Shown here piece by piece: positions 23,856 to 34,725 of a stretch of DNA of 64,000 nt. The notes under the pieces were generated by a model. That model did not search any database and was not told the origin of the DNA. It saw only the letters and a program-made list of their open reading frames with translations. Numbering within the stretch: position 1 is the stretch's first letter; each line of letters starts with the position of its first letter. The stretch is from Gymnogyps californianus (Eukaryota; Chordata; Aves; Accipitriformes; Cathartidae): the NCBI RefSeq assembly GCF_018139145.2, contig NC_059472.1, positions 101,754,877 to 101,818,876 of the forward strand, in the 5' to 3' direction. The translations under genes were made by a program, and so were the position numbers.

Positions 23856-24104
23856 GTCCTGCATGACATCCTTGTCTCTATATTGGAGAGATATGGATTT
23901 GATGGATGGACCACTCGGTGGATAAGGAATTGGCTGGATAGTCACACTCAAAGAGTTGCGGTCAACAGCTCGATGTCTGAGTGGAGAGCAGTGACGAGTG
24001 CCGTTCCTCAGGGGTCAGTATTGGGACCGGCGCTGTTTAACATCTTGGTCGGTGACAAGGACAGTGGGATTGAGTGCACCCTCAGCAAGTTTGCCAATGA
24101 CACC
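23856..24104 (+). pseudogene. CR1 ORF2 remnant: RT motifs B and C
   Basis: Reading resumes in a second frame with [17 protein letters not shown], then motif B as [12 protein letters not shown] and motif C as FAND (codons 24090-24101). Active CR1 elements have FADD here; the first Asp of this pair binds catalytic metal. The change of GAC/GAT to AAT (24096-24098) would by itself be expected to abolish polymerisation. A further base loss near 24104-24110 (CACCAGCTGT where CACCAAGCTGT is usual) shifts the frame again. Confidence 0.88.
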
Positions 24105-24110
24105 AGCTGT

Positions 24111-24361
24111 CACCACACTGGAGGGAAGGGATGCCATCCAGAGGGACCTTGACAGGCTTCAGAGGTGGGCCCATGCAAACCTCATAAAGTTCAACAAGGC
24201 CAAGTGCAAGGTCCTGCACATGGGTCAGGGCAATCCCAAGCACAAATACAGGCTGGGTAATGACTGGATTGAGAGCAGCCCTGAAGAAAAGGACTTGGGG
24301 GTATCGGTGGATGAAAAACTGAATATGAGCCAGCAATGTGCGCTCATAGCCCAGAAAGCCG
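24111..24361 (+). pseudogene. CR1 ORF2 remnant: RT thumb region
   Basis: A third frame encodes [18 protein letters not shown], then [13 protein letters not shown] and [16 protein letters not shown], all typical of the segment after motif C in CR1 and related LINEs. Near 24355-24362 about a dozen bases are missing (AAAGCC joins GGGCTGCATC directly), and the frame changes again. Confidence 0.87.
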
Positions 24362-24408
24362 GGCTGCATCAAAAGAAGTGTGGCTAGCAGGTCGAGGGAG
24401 GTGGTTCT
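24362..24408 (+). pseudogene. CR1 ORF2 remnant: short piece before an internal deletion
   Basis: This piece reads [15 protein letters not shown] in its own frame and then jumps at about 24408 to QLWGPQFKK. The intervening CR1 block that normally holds YSALVRPHLEY is absent, a loss of roughly 45-50 bases compared with the usual element. This copy-specific deletion can serve as a marker for orthology. Confidence 0.8.
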
Positions 24409-24816
24409 CAGCTGTGGGGCCCCCAGTTTAAGAAAGACATGGACCTGCTCAAGCAGGTCCAGAGGAGGGCCATGAAGATGATCAGGGGGCTGGAGCACCT
24501 CCCCTATGAGGACAGGCTGAGAGAGTTGAGGTTGTTCAGCCTGGAGAAGAGAAGGCTCTGGGGAAACCTTATAGCAGCCTTCCAGTACCTAAAGGGGGCC
24601 TACAGGAAAGATGGGGAGGGACTCTTTATCAGGGAGTGTAGTGATAGGACAAGGGGTAATGGTTTTAAGGTGAAAGAGGGTAGATTTAGACTGGATATTA
24701 GGAAGAAATTCTTTACTGTGAGGGTGGTGAACAGGTTGTCCAGAGAGGTTGCAGATGCCCCCTCCCTGGAAGCGTTCAAGGCCAGGTTGGATGAGGCTTT
24801 GAGCAAACTGGTCTAG
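24409..24816 (+). pseudogene. CR1 ORF2 remnant: C-terminal domain
   Basis: An open frame encodes KDMDLLKQVQRRAMKM, GLEHLPYEDRLRELRLFSLE, CSDRTRGNGFKVKEGRF, and the end PSLEAFKARLDEALSKLV, with the normal ORF2 stop TAG at 24814-24816. About four codons are missing in frame near 24730, where VRVV joins NRL directly. This is the best-preserved part of the element, as usual for 5'-truncated LINEs. The ATG at 24439 is an internal Met codon, not a true start. Confidence 0.9.
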
Positions 24817-24898
24817 TGGAAGGTGTCCCTGCCCATGGCAGGGGGGTTGGAACTAGATGATCTTTAAGGTCCCTTCCAACCCAAACCATTCTATGATT
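24817..24898 (+). repeat. CR1 3' untranslated tail
   Basis: The tail contains CCCTGCCCATGGCAGGG, which can fold as a small stem, then GGAACTAGATGATC, CCCTTCCAACCC and the terminal ATTCTATGATT. This is the conserved CR1 3' end thought to be bound by the element's own reverse transcriptase when priming. There is no poly(A) tail, as is normal for CR1. Only one copy of the terminal octamer-type repeat is present. Confidence 0.92.
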
Positions 24899-25639
24899 AA
24901 GAGAAATTCTTTTTCTGGCTTTCCTTCCTGCCATACTCAACCTTCAGCCCTTGCACTGCCCCATAAGGATGAGTACCACAGCCAAGCAAACCCAGGAGCA
25001 TTTTTCTTTTAAACCTCTGTGTTTCTCCCGATGCATGCACTCCTGCGCCTGTCTGCTGCAGAAGGTTCAGGGCATCACACTCACCATATGCGACTGGTCA
25101 TAGTGGGGGTAAGGACATGGCCAGCAGCTGGCAGGAAAAGTGACATTCTCTTACACTGATGTGGTGTTTAATCCTGGGCTCAATGAAATTTATGGCATGA
25201 TATTTATTAACTAGCTGAGCCATCCTACAACAGCAAAAATTGGCTGCAGCTGTGACAGACTGTGAACCAGTCCAGGAAACTGGCTGGAGGGTTTCTGAGA
25301 AAGAAAATCACCACCAAATTTTAGCATCTTCCAAATAAGCAGTTGTCTTCCTTTACCAAGTGTTCCTACTACAAAGTGTCATCAGCAGAGCAGGCAACAA
25401 GGCCCATTCCTGCCTGACTGGTTCCTACACATTTGTGGGAGAGGAGAGAATTAGCTGTTCCTGCACTGCAGTGTAGAAGCCTGTGACAAAGGACACGGGG
25501 GGCCACCACTGAGGAGGGACACCAGGGAGACTGCAAGCCAAAAGGTGGCCTGTCCCAGCTCTGACTCTCCCTTTCCTGTGAGTCTAGGGGAGTCAGTCTC
25601 AGTTATTAGCTTCCTGATTATAGGAAAAGCCTAGGCATA
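24899..25639. other. Gene-free DNA between CR1 and the CA repeat
   Basis: Starts directly after the CR1 3' end with AAGAGAAATTC. I see no target duplication for the CR1, as is common for this family, and no gene. Confidence 0.65.
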
Positions 25640-25732
25640 AACACACACACACACGCACGCACACACACACATACATATATATATTTACATTCACACATGG
25701 TTACATACATATATGTGTATATATATAGGCAC
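25640..25732. repeat. (CA)n/(TA)n microsatellite
   Basis: Alternating purine-pyrimidine DNA: ACAC with two ACGC interruptions (25640-25670), then ATACATATATATAT, and after a short gap ACATACATATATGTGTATAT to about 25727. The CA part could adopt Z-DNA and the TA part could extrude or melt. Length is likely to vary between individuals. Confidence 0.9.
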
Positions 25733-25809
25733 CACAGAGAGAGATGATGAAGCTGTGCAGAATTCAGCATATCACAGCTTTTCTGTTCGAGCCCTGTACA
25801 GCAGAAGGA

Positions 25810-25856
25810 TTTTATTGGATTTTTTTTTTTTTTTTACTTTTTTTTCTTTTTTTACC
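25810..25856. repeat. T-rich tract
   Basis: T16 at 25820-25835, followed by T9 and T7 runs separated by AC and C. It lies between the CA repeat and the CTCF-like site. Confidence 0.85.
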
Positions 25857-25929
25857 TTGCTGTTGTAGGCAGGAGCGGTCTGGGGGAGGGGAAGGATGCC
25901 CAGAGGCTACTTCATAAAGCTGTGGTGTT

Positions 25930-25946
25930 GCTGCCATCTAGTGAGG
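25930..25946 (-). promoter_or_regulatory. CTCF-like binding site
   Basis: GCTGCCATCTAGTGAGG fits the reverse complement of the CTCF core (TGCC-N2-CTAGTGG type): TGCC, CTAGTG and a following G are present, with A replacing one G near the end. A CpG-dense patch begins about 65 bases downstream. A single motif of this kind is suggestive only; occupancy cannot be inferred. Confidence 0.4.
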
Positions 25947-25974
25947 TGCCTCCGCCCAGGGACACTAACACACA

Positions 25975-26012
25975 CCCCCCCACACACCCCCACACCCCAC
26001 CCCCCCACCCCC
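25975..26012 (-). repeat. C-run array; G-quadruplex motif on the minus strand
   Basis: Five runs of C (7, 5, 4, 7 and 5 bases, at 25975-25981, 25987-25991, 25995-25998, 26000-26006 and 26008-26012) are separated by one to five bases of A and C. The complementary strand has five closely spaced G runs and meets the usual quadruplex pattern; the plus strand could form an i-motif. Homopolymer runs here may be miscounted in the assembly. Confidence 0.85.
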
Positions 26013-26285
26013 GCCGGTACTCCCCGGCCGGGGAAGCCGGAGGCGTGGGGGGAAGGACAGGTTCCTTCCCGCGGGGACCCTCACCAGCAAGAGCCAGGTT
26101 GGGAAGGGTAGGTCTTGGACGCCTGCCCCGAAGCGAAATAACAGAGATTAACGAGGTGCCTCAGCACGCTTTCAGTGCGGGGCTGGGTGGGAGAAAGGGG
26201 GGACCTTTGTGTTTGCTTTTTCCAGGTGACACACGGAGCATCGTACCCCTCTGAAATCAAACGGGCAGTTTTAAAGCGCTGCCAT
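26005..26285. promoter_or_regulatory. Short CpG-dense patch, possible orphan CpG island
   Basis: About 18 CpG dinucleotides fall in roughly 280 bp, with clusters CCGCCGG, CCGGCCGGGG, GCCGGAGGCG and CCGCGGGG, in a window where CpG is otherwise rare. The density is highest in the first 180 bp. In birds such patches often mark promoters of coding or non-coding transcripts, or active enhancers. No TATA box or coding exon is recognisable nearby, so the direction of any transcription is unknown. Confidence 0.4.
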
Positions 26286-29200
26286 CCCACATGGCATATA
26301 GCAAAAGTGCTTGTTTCCCATAGTGAAGCCTGCAGTACAGCCAGATTACAGCCTGTATGAAAGCAGTTTATAGGATGGTTCAGAGAGGCTGTAACAGAAC
26401 CTGCTAATGCCTGAACATTATCACTTCAAAGAAAATACACAATATATACATATGAGGCTGTATATGAAGCCATCGGTTCAGGCTGTACTAGCAATCAAAT
26501 TATGAACATGACAATAATTTGTGCACTGCGTATGAATCATCACGGGAGACCCCAACACCTGGGAGCGCAGTCTGTGGTCTGACAAAGGGAGCAAAGAAAT
26601 GCAGCTTCTCTCCACCAAGCACTTTCATGGGAGAAAGGGAGCCTTCCCACCCACAAGACAGCGCCCTTTCCCAACCTATAGCCAGTTCCTAGGGATTTAG
26701 ATCGCCCTGCATTAGGCAGAAATAACAAGCAGAACCTGAGACAATAAAATGCGAAGTGCACAGAGCTACCACCGTTACTTGCAAAAAGCCATGCGATTCA
26801 CATGTCTTTATCCCAGTACTGGAGGAACAGAGCGTCCCAGGACAGAGGCACCAGTCTTGGAGGGGGTCCATATCATATCACACAAGGAGGCTGTAATCTT
26901 GCGAAGCTACCCCGTCTACACCACCTCCTCGTGGCCCACATCCACTTCCCCAAGCTGCTTCCTGGACTCACGTCGCACTTCAGGGGTAGACAGGAGAGTT
27001 TAGAAAGAAGTCCAAATATACACGTGTGGGAAAGGGAAGGAATGAATGACAGCACAGTGTGTTAAGTTAGGAAGGGGGTTAGTTTTAGAGCTATTGAATT
27101 AAAGCTCCAGAGGAAAGTAAGAGGCCTGGGCATTTGAAGTGCTTGCTCAGGAGTTCTGCTTCAACCTGCAGCACATCAAAGCAGTTCCTCCACAGGGAGC
27201 CCTAGACATGTGGTTATCTTGCGATGCAGACATTTGGCATATTTTCCTAAATATGTTGAAAGACCTGAAGATGATACTGTAAAATCTAGTTTGCTACAAT
27301 GTCTGAGAAGTGATGGAAAAGAAAGCACTTAAAGTGGTTTCTTAGTTATTAGCCATGGCTTATCATCTTTGAGACCTAAAATGCCAACTCTTCCAGGACT
27401 TTCTGTAACCTAGATCAAAGTTAAGCTATTCAGCATTCTTTACTTCTGTTCTTGCTTTGTGGATTCCCCACTGACTGACTTGATTGCTCATAGGTCTGAA
27501 CCATGCAGAAATGACTGTTTTAGAGAGGTATGTCTTTTGGTTTGCACTGGGATAATGGGTCTTCTAAGAAAATATTCTTTTTCTGTTTCATTCCTTTTTT
27601 CTCAGGCTCATGTAGATTCTGGGAATAAGAGTGTTCTTACACTGCCAAAGTGGGTTTTTTTTAAATATATGGATTCACGCTTGTGCTCTGATCCTGCAAC
27701 AGCCTACAAAGATTTAGCTTCATGCCCTTAGTCTAGTACACTTTAACTTGATGGCAAGATTAAACAGCTATGTAGATCTTTGCAGGACTTGGGACTGCAT
27801 TTTGTAAGTTGAGGATCTAAGGCAGTGTTGCTATGATATTGTAGAAAAACATCTGTGAGTACCGCATTTGGCCGACTACCTTCTAGCCAAGGAAAGCGTC
27901 TGCAAATCGTGACATTTTCACTGACAGTTATCAGCCTTTTCCTCTGGAAAGATATAATAAAAATCTGTAGTCTAATATTCAAGCTTCCCCTAAATCAACC
28001 AGTCAAGAAACAGTCTCTGTTCTACTCAACACAAGTGAGAAATCACACCCCTCCCTGAATAAGAAACTATAGATGCTAAACATTTGAAGCAAACCATTTC
28101 CAAACCCTTATCAGGCTAAAACCTATATGCTGAGTACAGATGGCACTCACCCAGAGGAGAATAAAACAGCCTCTAAAACCTGGACTGAGTTGTGATTTTT
28201 TTAAAAAGCAAGAAACGGGGACAGCTTTCAGAGCAAAAATTTGAGGCAGCTCTTCTGCCAGATCCCTGGAATAGGTGACCCCAAATTACAGATGAAATAT
28301 AAACAAGACTTTGTCCTCAAAATAAATATGATAGTTGCATCACCCTCTCCTGTAATGGGACTGTCACTAGGCAGAGGGTGAACTAGTGGGGCGCTGGAGT
28401 GAGTGAAGGAGGAAAATTGTTGGTAGAAGGATGAGACTGTCAGACAGCAATGGCCTATTTCCATCAGAGCTGTGAGGAATTGGGTCTGGCAAAGCAAAGG
28501 ATCTGGTTAAGCCTCAGTGAGAAAAGAAAACTAGACGCCCATGTGGCTTTCTAGGGACCTTAATGGCTCCTTCACTGCTTTTCTTCCCTTCTCTCCCACC
28601 AAGCCATACTCACATTGAACCACAAGCTATTCCACGCACAGCTTATCACCTATAAAAGAGCCACAACCAACAACGTATCGCACAGGAGAGGCAGGGGATT
28701 TAATTCACCACTGTGAAGAATTTATACCTGAAGCCTAAGCCTGTCAAGATACTGCTGCTGTTTGTTGTGCCACACCAAGCAATAGCACTGTTGTTAATCT
28801 TTGCCACGGGAGCGACGTATTATAGTTCATAACATTATGAGCAAGCCTCGCATGCTTTCTGAAAGGAGGAGAGCCAAAAACAGCAGAGAAAAGTGGGACA
28901 GTGAAAAGAATAAACCAAATGAAAGGAAAGAAACACACAGCTAAGAGCCATCTTATCCTGCTATATCTGTCCTCCCCTCTAGACACCCCTATGGAGCTAT
29001 TTTAGTAAGGTTGGCTATTTATTATATTGTAAGCTCTGCCGCTTGATTTATTGGGCCTTGGTTGCCTCAAGGAGCGAGAAAATCCCTCTCCCTTCTCAGC
29101 TCAGAACAGAAGAAAGTTTTATTACCATCTCTGTGGCGCACCCTGGCCCTTTCTTAGGGATGCTATTTCTGGCACAGACTGATTGAAAAGTGCTGCTGTC

Positions 29201-29665
29201 CCCCACATGGCTGCTGGTTTGACACTTTTTGACATTTCTAAACAACTTGTGCTCTTCCTGCCAACTCCCCATTGCTTTCTAAACCTTTTTAATCCTGAAG
29301 AATGCAAACTAATCTACTGAGAGAAGAGAAAGAAGCTGGTCCTGGGAAGCAGAGCTGGAAATGTCAGAGTGGTAGAAATGATAAATATACCTGCTAGGGA
29401 AAGAGAGCCAATACAGGAGGGGGAAGGTTAAGAGACATTGCTAGCGCTGTGGCCTGTTAATGTTATCTACTGCAAAGAAACATGCAGTATATTATTAAGC
29501 AGAACTGTGTAATATCTTCTTAAAAAAAAGAATGGTTTGGAGGCAAGCACAAAGCGTGCTTAATCAAGTGGAATAAAGCAGTGGTCCCTGAGGGAGATTT
29601 AAACTACTCAGACCTAAGTATGGCTAATAAAAGTTTGCAATTCAAGACAGTTTCCAAAAGCCTTC

Positions 29666-29686
29666 ATTATTATTATTATTGTTGTT
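29666..29686. repeat. (ATT)n microsatellite
   Basis: Five ATT units followed by GTTGTT. Confidence 0.8.
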
Positions 29687-32600
29687 CTGTCACGCCTGAT
29701 CTTTTGAATGGAAAGGTCAAAGAGCCAATCGCGTGCTAACGTGATTGTTTTATTTTCCACAGAGCACTCTATGTATACAGAGAACATCAGTGCCCCGAAA
29801 CACCCCCTCTTCCCTCTTCTCACTTTCCACCCTGTACAATTACATTTCAGCAGGCATCCACATTCCAGAAAGAGACAAAGTTTCTCTTCTAACACCATAA
29901 AACTATAGAGTCCAGATTTTGAACTGAGTTTCCTTTCATATTACTTTATTTTCTTTCATCCACAATACCGCATTTAAAAGAAATGTCCTCTGTCATTTCT
30001 TTGCAGTCACAGTTCTTTGCAGAAACAAGGCTACCTTCAGTCAGATAACCAGGTGTCTAAAGACAAGGCTTTCTGTCTAGGTTGCAGGTAGCAAAATGCA
30101 AACGTGATTTACCCTCAAGCGCCCAGCACTACCAGCAGGAAGCCCAGTCTGAAAAAACTGAGCTGTAAAACACAGTGGGGACAACAGTTCTGAGCATTTC
30201 TAAGTCATACCTTCCCAGGTGCCTGGTGGTCTTAATCCATTACTCTAATATGCCGGAGGCAGCAGCGTTCCCTTCAGAATCAAACATTTCCCATTGACTG
30301 TGCCTGGCTGGAGCTGGCTGCTCAGCACCCTTCCACCCCGAGCACGCCTATCCCCCACCCCAGCACGGTTCCTCCCCGGTGCACAGCCGGTCTGCCCTCC
30401 TCAGTTTCTGTCTTTTGCTGCCATTCCACATATCTTCTGAAAAAAATCACACGTCATCTCCCAAGCCTTATTTATACAGGCAAGACTGTCAGAAATTGGG
30501 AGCTGAGTTTTTAAAAACTTCACTCTAAGGGGTCACAGAAGGTGTGCAGCATTCAGAAAACCTGCTCCTCATTTGAATGTAACTGGGGCAATGTTAAGAC
30601 TGCCTATACACCACCTAAGTTTCATTGCTTTTTCAAGACACCAGAGGCACCTGACTGGTAAAAGACAGAAGTTCAAAGATACGAGCAGAAATTAAGCTGT
30701 TCAATTCTGACCATAAGGCAGAGTATTCGGAAATCGGACAGTGTGGCATTATTTTTTTTTTTATTCCAGCTGTACAGTAGAAGAATGGATTAGACATTGA
30801 CATTTCAACATAGTTATCCTCAAAAATAACTTAGGAAATGTATCACCAAGAAAATAAAACTGTTTCTTTTTAGTGCAAGATTCATCACTTCTCTAGCTTC
30901 ACGGACAATACACCAGCAAAGAGCAAAACTCAGCCTTCGCCCAGTTTCTTTGTTGCTTCTAAAGGGCAAGACTGAGAAGAAAATAAAGACACCAACAATG
31001 ACAATCTATACAGTAAATACCTCAGATGACAACCTGGGTTAGCTTTAAAATGGAATTTATGTGTACTTTCTTTGACATTTGACAGCATATATTCCAGTAC
31101 AACACGGAGGCTCCCTGCTATGAAGTATCTGCTTATGAGAAAAACTTCTAGAAGAAAGTGAAGAGAAAAACATTAAGGAGCAAGAAACTAATTATAAGCT
31201 TCATACCATCTGTGTCCATCAAAATCTTGACTTTCTCTTACACTCTTCTCTGTGACAGATTACTTCTGATGCAAAATCTAGAAAACTGCCATTGAAAACT
31301 CTTGTACAAATTGAAATAAAGTCCAAAGACCTAACTTCAGTGACCTTGTACTTTATACACACCAAACAGAGGTATCTATCTGCCTGCTCTGTGTGGTGCA
31401 GGACTATATGCACAGTGGCCATCTGGCCTGGAAAGAGTTTGACACTGGAGCAGAAGCAGCAATGAAGTGTGTTAACAGTGCTGCTTACTGTTGCGAATAT
31501 TAGTAATTCAGCTGCATTAAGCTGAAACTCACTGGATTCATCAGAAACCCAAAATATATAGTACAAAACAGAACTCTGTGTTCCCTGCCTGTAAGATTAA
31601 TAAACACTACGAAGCTGCACTAGGCATCGCAGGTTAACTAAGGAAGAACAGCACAGAGAAGGAAGCAACTCAGGAAAAACAATTAAAGAACAGGAATGCA
31701 TTCAAAGAATTTAGCCTGATTTGCAAAACTCCCCCTTTTGCAAAGCATCTGACATACACTCATCCTACTTATACATTTAAACAATGGGACTTCGATGGTC
31801 TTTTAGTCTCAAGTTGCCTTTCAGCACACCAGTGAATTTTACCCATGCACCCAGTAACACAGGACCTGCTGAAAACTAGCTTAAAGCTCCGGGGGCTAAA
31901 AGGAGCATGCACAGTTTCACTGCAGGCACGGTAGTGAACACAGGAACTAAACCTGGAGGTTTAAAGCACAAGGCTCAGTTGTCAGCTCCATCACTGGCAC
32001 GTAATGTCACCCCAGGGACATCCTCCCTTCTTGCCCATCCTTCCTGATTTAGGAGCATCAGTTCTTCAAAGAAAGATTGTCTCCTCCCATGTCTAGCACA
32101 GTGCAGCTCTGATATCAAGGGACTGGTGTGATATAAATAACAACAATGGAGGTACATACCATCACTCTGTAAGGCAATCACCAAATCTCTTGAGGTTAGG
32201 ATGACTTCTCCTCCCTCAGACAGACTATACTCTTAATCTGAATCCTATTGCTGTGAAACACACGTTTCCTTTGGGAAAAAGGAAATACACCTTCAGCAAA
32301 TCTAGAGATACCAGACTGTCATTCGGAGGAAGCAGGTGTGTTATAGAATGTCTTGAGACAAATTCCTCCAGCAGAGCTTACCAGAGGCATCGCTAAGTGA
32401 GGGACGGGGAAAAAAAAGCTCCCCCATAGGCAACTTTTTAAAAGGGCGTTCTGGCAGTAAGCAATCATGTGACTTTTGGAGATCCCTGGGTCCCACAGCC
32501 AAAATCCCTCTGCTTATTCTTCCCAGACAGAGAACTCAGAAATCTAAAAGTGCACTTTCATTATAAACAGTAGGGGTAAAAGCCTGGTTTTAATCCTTGC

Positions 32601-33652
32601 CAAAGTCAGTGGTGAAACTCCCCTCGACTTCTCGAAGGCATTTCTAAGTTGCAGACTTTTTTTTTTTAAGTTTCTGATTTTTTTTTAACTTCTCCTTCTG
32701 AAATGTAGGTTTGAAAATATCTATGAAAGTTTTCTGTGTCAGTGTAATGACCACAATTACTTGTGTACTATATAATACATATGATAATTTGTTATTATAT
32801 AATAGTGAGTTACCCTCACTATTTCCTCCCCTCCTAAAGATCACAGAGTATGCAGTTTGGAGACAAAACTTCCGTTTAAATTTTCGTGTTATTGCCATGC
32901 TGGTCTCCTGGGCTCGTTTTGGCTCTGAATTTAGGAAATTGAAATTCTTATCTCTCTGCCTATACACCCTCTATGATTTGAGACAGATTCCAGAGTCCCT
33001 GATACTTTTTTATGCTACATATGTAGTAGAACTGCAGAACTGAGTTTCTCAGCTCATCTGTCCTCTTTTGTCCAGATGAACACACTGAAGTCACAACTAC
33101 CACAGCCCCTTTCCCAACTTTAGATAGTGGCAGATTAGGTGGCCTAGAAAATCCATCTCACTCCACATCACTGTGACATGGGAAATTTAGACTCAAAGAG
33201 GTAGTCTGCTACGTATCCATGGTAAGATTTACACCTCATAAGGGTTAGGACATTGAATATTCTTTACCTACTAATTCCTTCAATTTATCCTTCGCTCACT
33301 GAGCTTTACAAGTGCTTTCTCTCTTATTAATCGTTATTAATTAGCCTTGAAGCAAATGTTCCTTTAATTTCACCTTTATTTCCATTGTAATCACCCCTTG
33401 TACAACAGCAGCCTCTTATTTTTTCATGCTTGGTACACATATATTGGAAAATGGGTTTATCTACAGAGTCACACAGACTATCACAATTTATAACAATGTG
33501 TTTAATTCTTTGGAACCAAACTGAGCACTAACTGCCTTGAGCTGTTTGGTGGGAAATTAGATTTGTGCTAAACAGCTTAATGCTCTGGAGAATGCAGAAT
33601 AAACTAGATGTGGCAATTTTATGAGTTTCAGAACTTCAAAATGACTGTATTT

Positions 33653-33694
33653 TTAGTCTACATTTTAGACTAAATATCTATTTTAGACTACATA
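33653..33694. repeat. Small hairpin overlapping an imperfect direct repeat
   Basis: TTAGTCTA at 33653-33660 and TAGACTAA at 33666-33673 form a perfect 8-bp stem (9 bp with the flanking T-A pair) with a five-base loop. The right arm is part of a 17/18-bp direct repeat around ATTTTAGACTA (33661-33677 and 33678-33694). Confidence 0.75.
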
Positions 33695-34700
33695 TCTCTG
33701 TCCCAAAATGGATTTAAATAAATAAATGGGGGGTTAAAAAACATCTCTAATTTAAAACACTTTACACTTAAAATATGGAATGAAAGAAAGAAAGACTATT
33801 TGGGAGCGGTTTGAATTAAATCTTACCTTTTAGATAAAACTACATCAGTAAATGGGATGTGCTTTCAGATGGGCAAGCTAGAAGTAAAAACTAAATTGAA
33901 AACATGGAAAAACACGTCTATCTTACTCCTTTTCCAAACTGCAGCAGAAGGACACATCTCTTAAATCCATTCTTTCCTGCCACTACCCAGGTCACACCAG
34001 AGAAGGGAAAAGAGACAAAGAAAAGATGCTAAAATTATTTATGCTCCATCATTTAAATGGGCATTCCAGCTGGCACCACACTAATTCTGAATAACAGCCA
34101 CTCTTGTATGGACAAGAGTTCCTTATTTAAATTCCCAAATGCTGTTAACATAACATGATAATGCAACTCATTCAGCTATTTCAGCAAGACTTGATACTAG
34201 CAAATCTTTTATTGCATGATGAAGTGCCATCTCCATTATGAAATTTCATAAAATACATTTATTGTGGCAAAAAATACATATTTACAATAGAATGACAATA
34301 GAAATTGTTAATGAGATGATGAAGCTTCTGGACCAGTAATTATGTGGCTAAAAGGCTGTGATTGTGACACAGTGCTTCCAAGGCAGGTCTCTGCAAACGA
34401 GATCCATATTGTAATGTTTTGTGTTAAATTCACAGCTGATTCTGCCTCTTATCCTTCTCAGAATTGATAATTTTCTTGTCCTTAGCAATGCTGTGGAAAG
34501 ATAAAATACGCAATGGAGGAATCTGGATTTGCAAACTAACTCAGCATGACTGCTGAGTTATGAAAATATAGGAACCTATCTTCAGGCTGAAAGTAGCAGA
34601 GTTTGAATATTTCTGTATTGCTTTAGTCTGATGAACAGGCAAGTCAAGCTTGACCCATCTGTCCAGTTGCTGTTGCCAGATATTGGCCTTCATAGGGCTC

Positions 34701-34725
34701 AAAAAAAAAAAAAGGGGGGGGGGGG
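34701..34725. repeat. A13-G12 double homopolymer
   Basis: Thirteen A directly followed by twelve G. Such junctions are hard for polymerases and sequencers; the run lengths should not be trusted to the base. Confidence 0.9.

Larger units (their letters stand above)
23255..24898 (+). mobile_element. CR1 LINE, 5'-truncated and inactive
   Basis: A non-LTR retrotransposon of the CR1 family, the dominant LINE of birds. It holds the C-terminal part of ORF2 (reverse transcriptase and downstream domain) and the short 3' untranslated tail ending CCATTCTATGATT near 24898. ORF1 and the endonuclease are absent, the usual outcome of incomplete target-primed reverse transcription. The 3' end is clear; the 5' end is approximate. 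Clear ORF2 similarity begins at 23303, and weaker similarity may reach back to about 23255. The reading frame is broken by an in-frame stop, at least four frame changes and an internal deletion. It cannot move itself. It lies on the same strand as the solo LTR just upstream. Confidence 0.93.
26286..34700. other. Gene-free AT-rich DNA
   Basis: No exon or RNA gene is recognised. The longest open frames (115 codons at 31219-31566 minus, 110 at 32711-33043 plus, 107 at 32644-32967 minus) have no motif; the last two overlap on opposite strands. The part from 34030 to 34520 has the even, complex AT-rich texture often seen in conserved non-coding elements. Confidence 0.65.
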
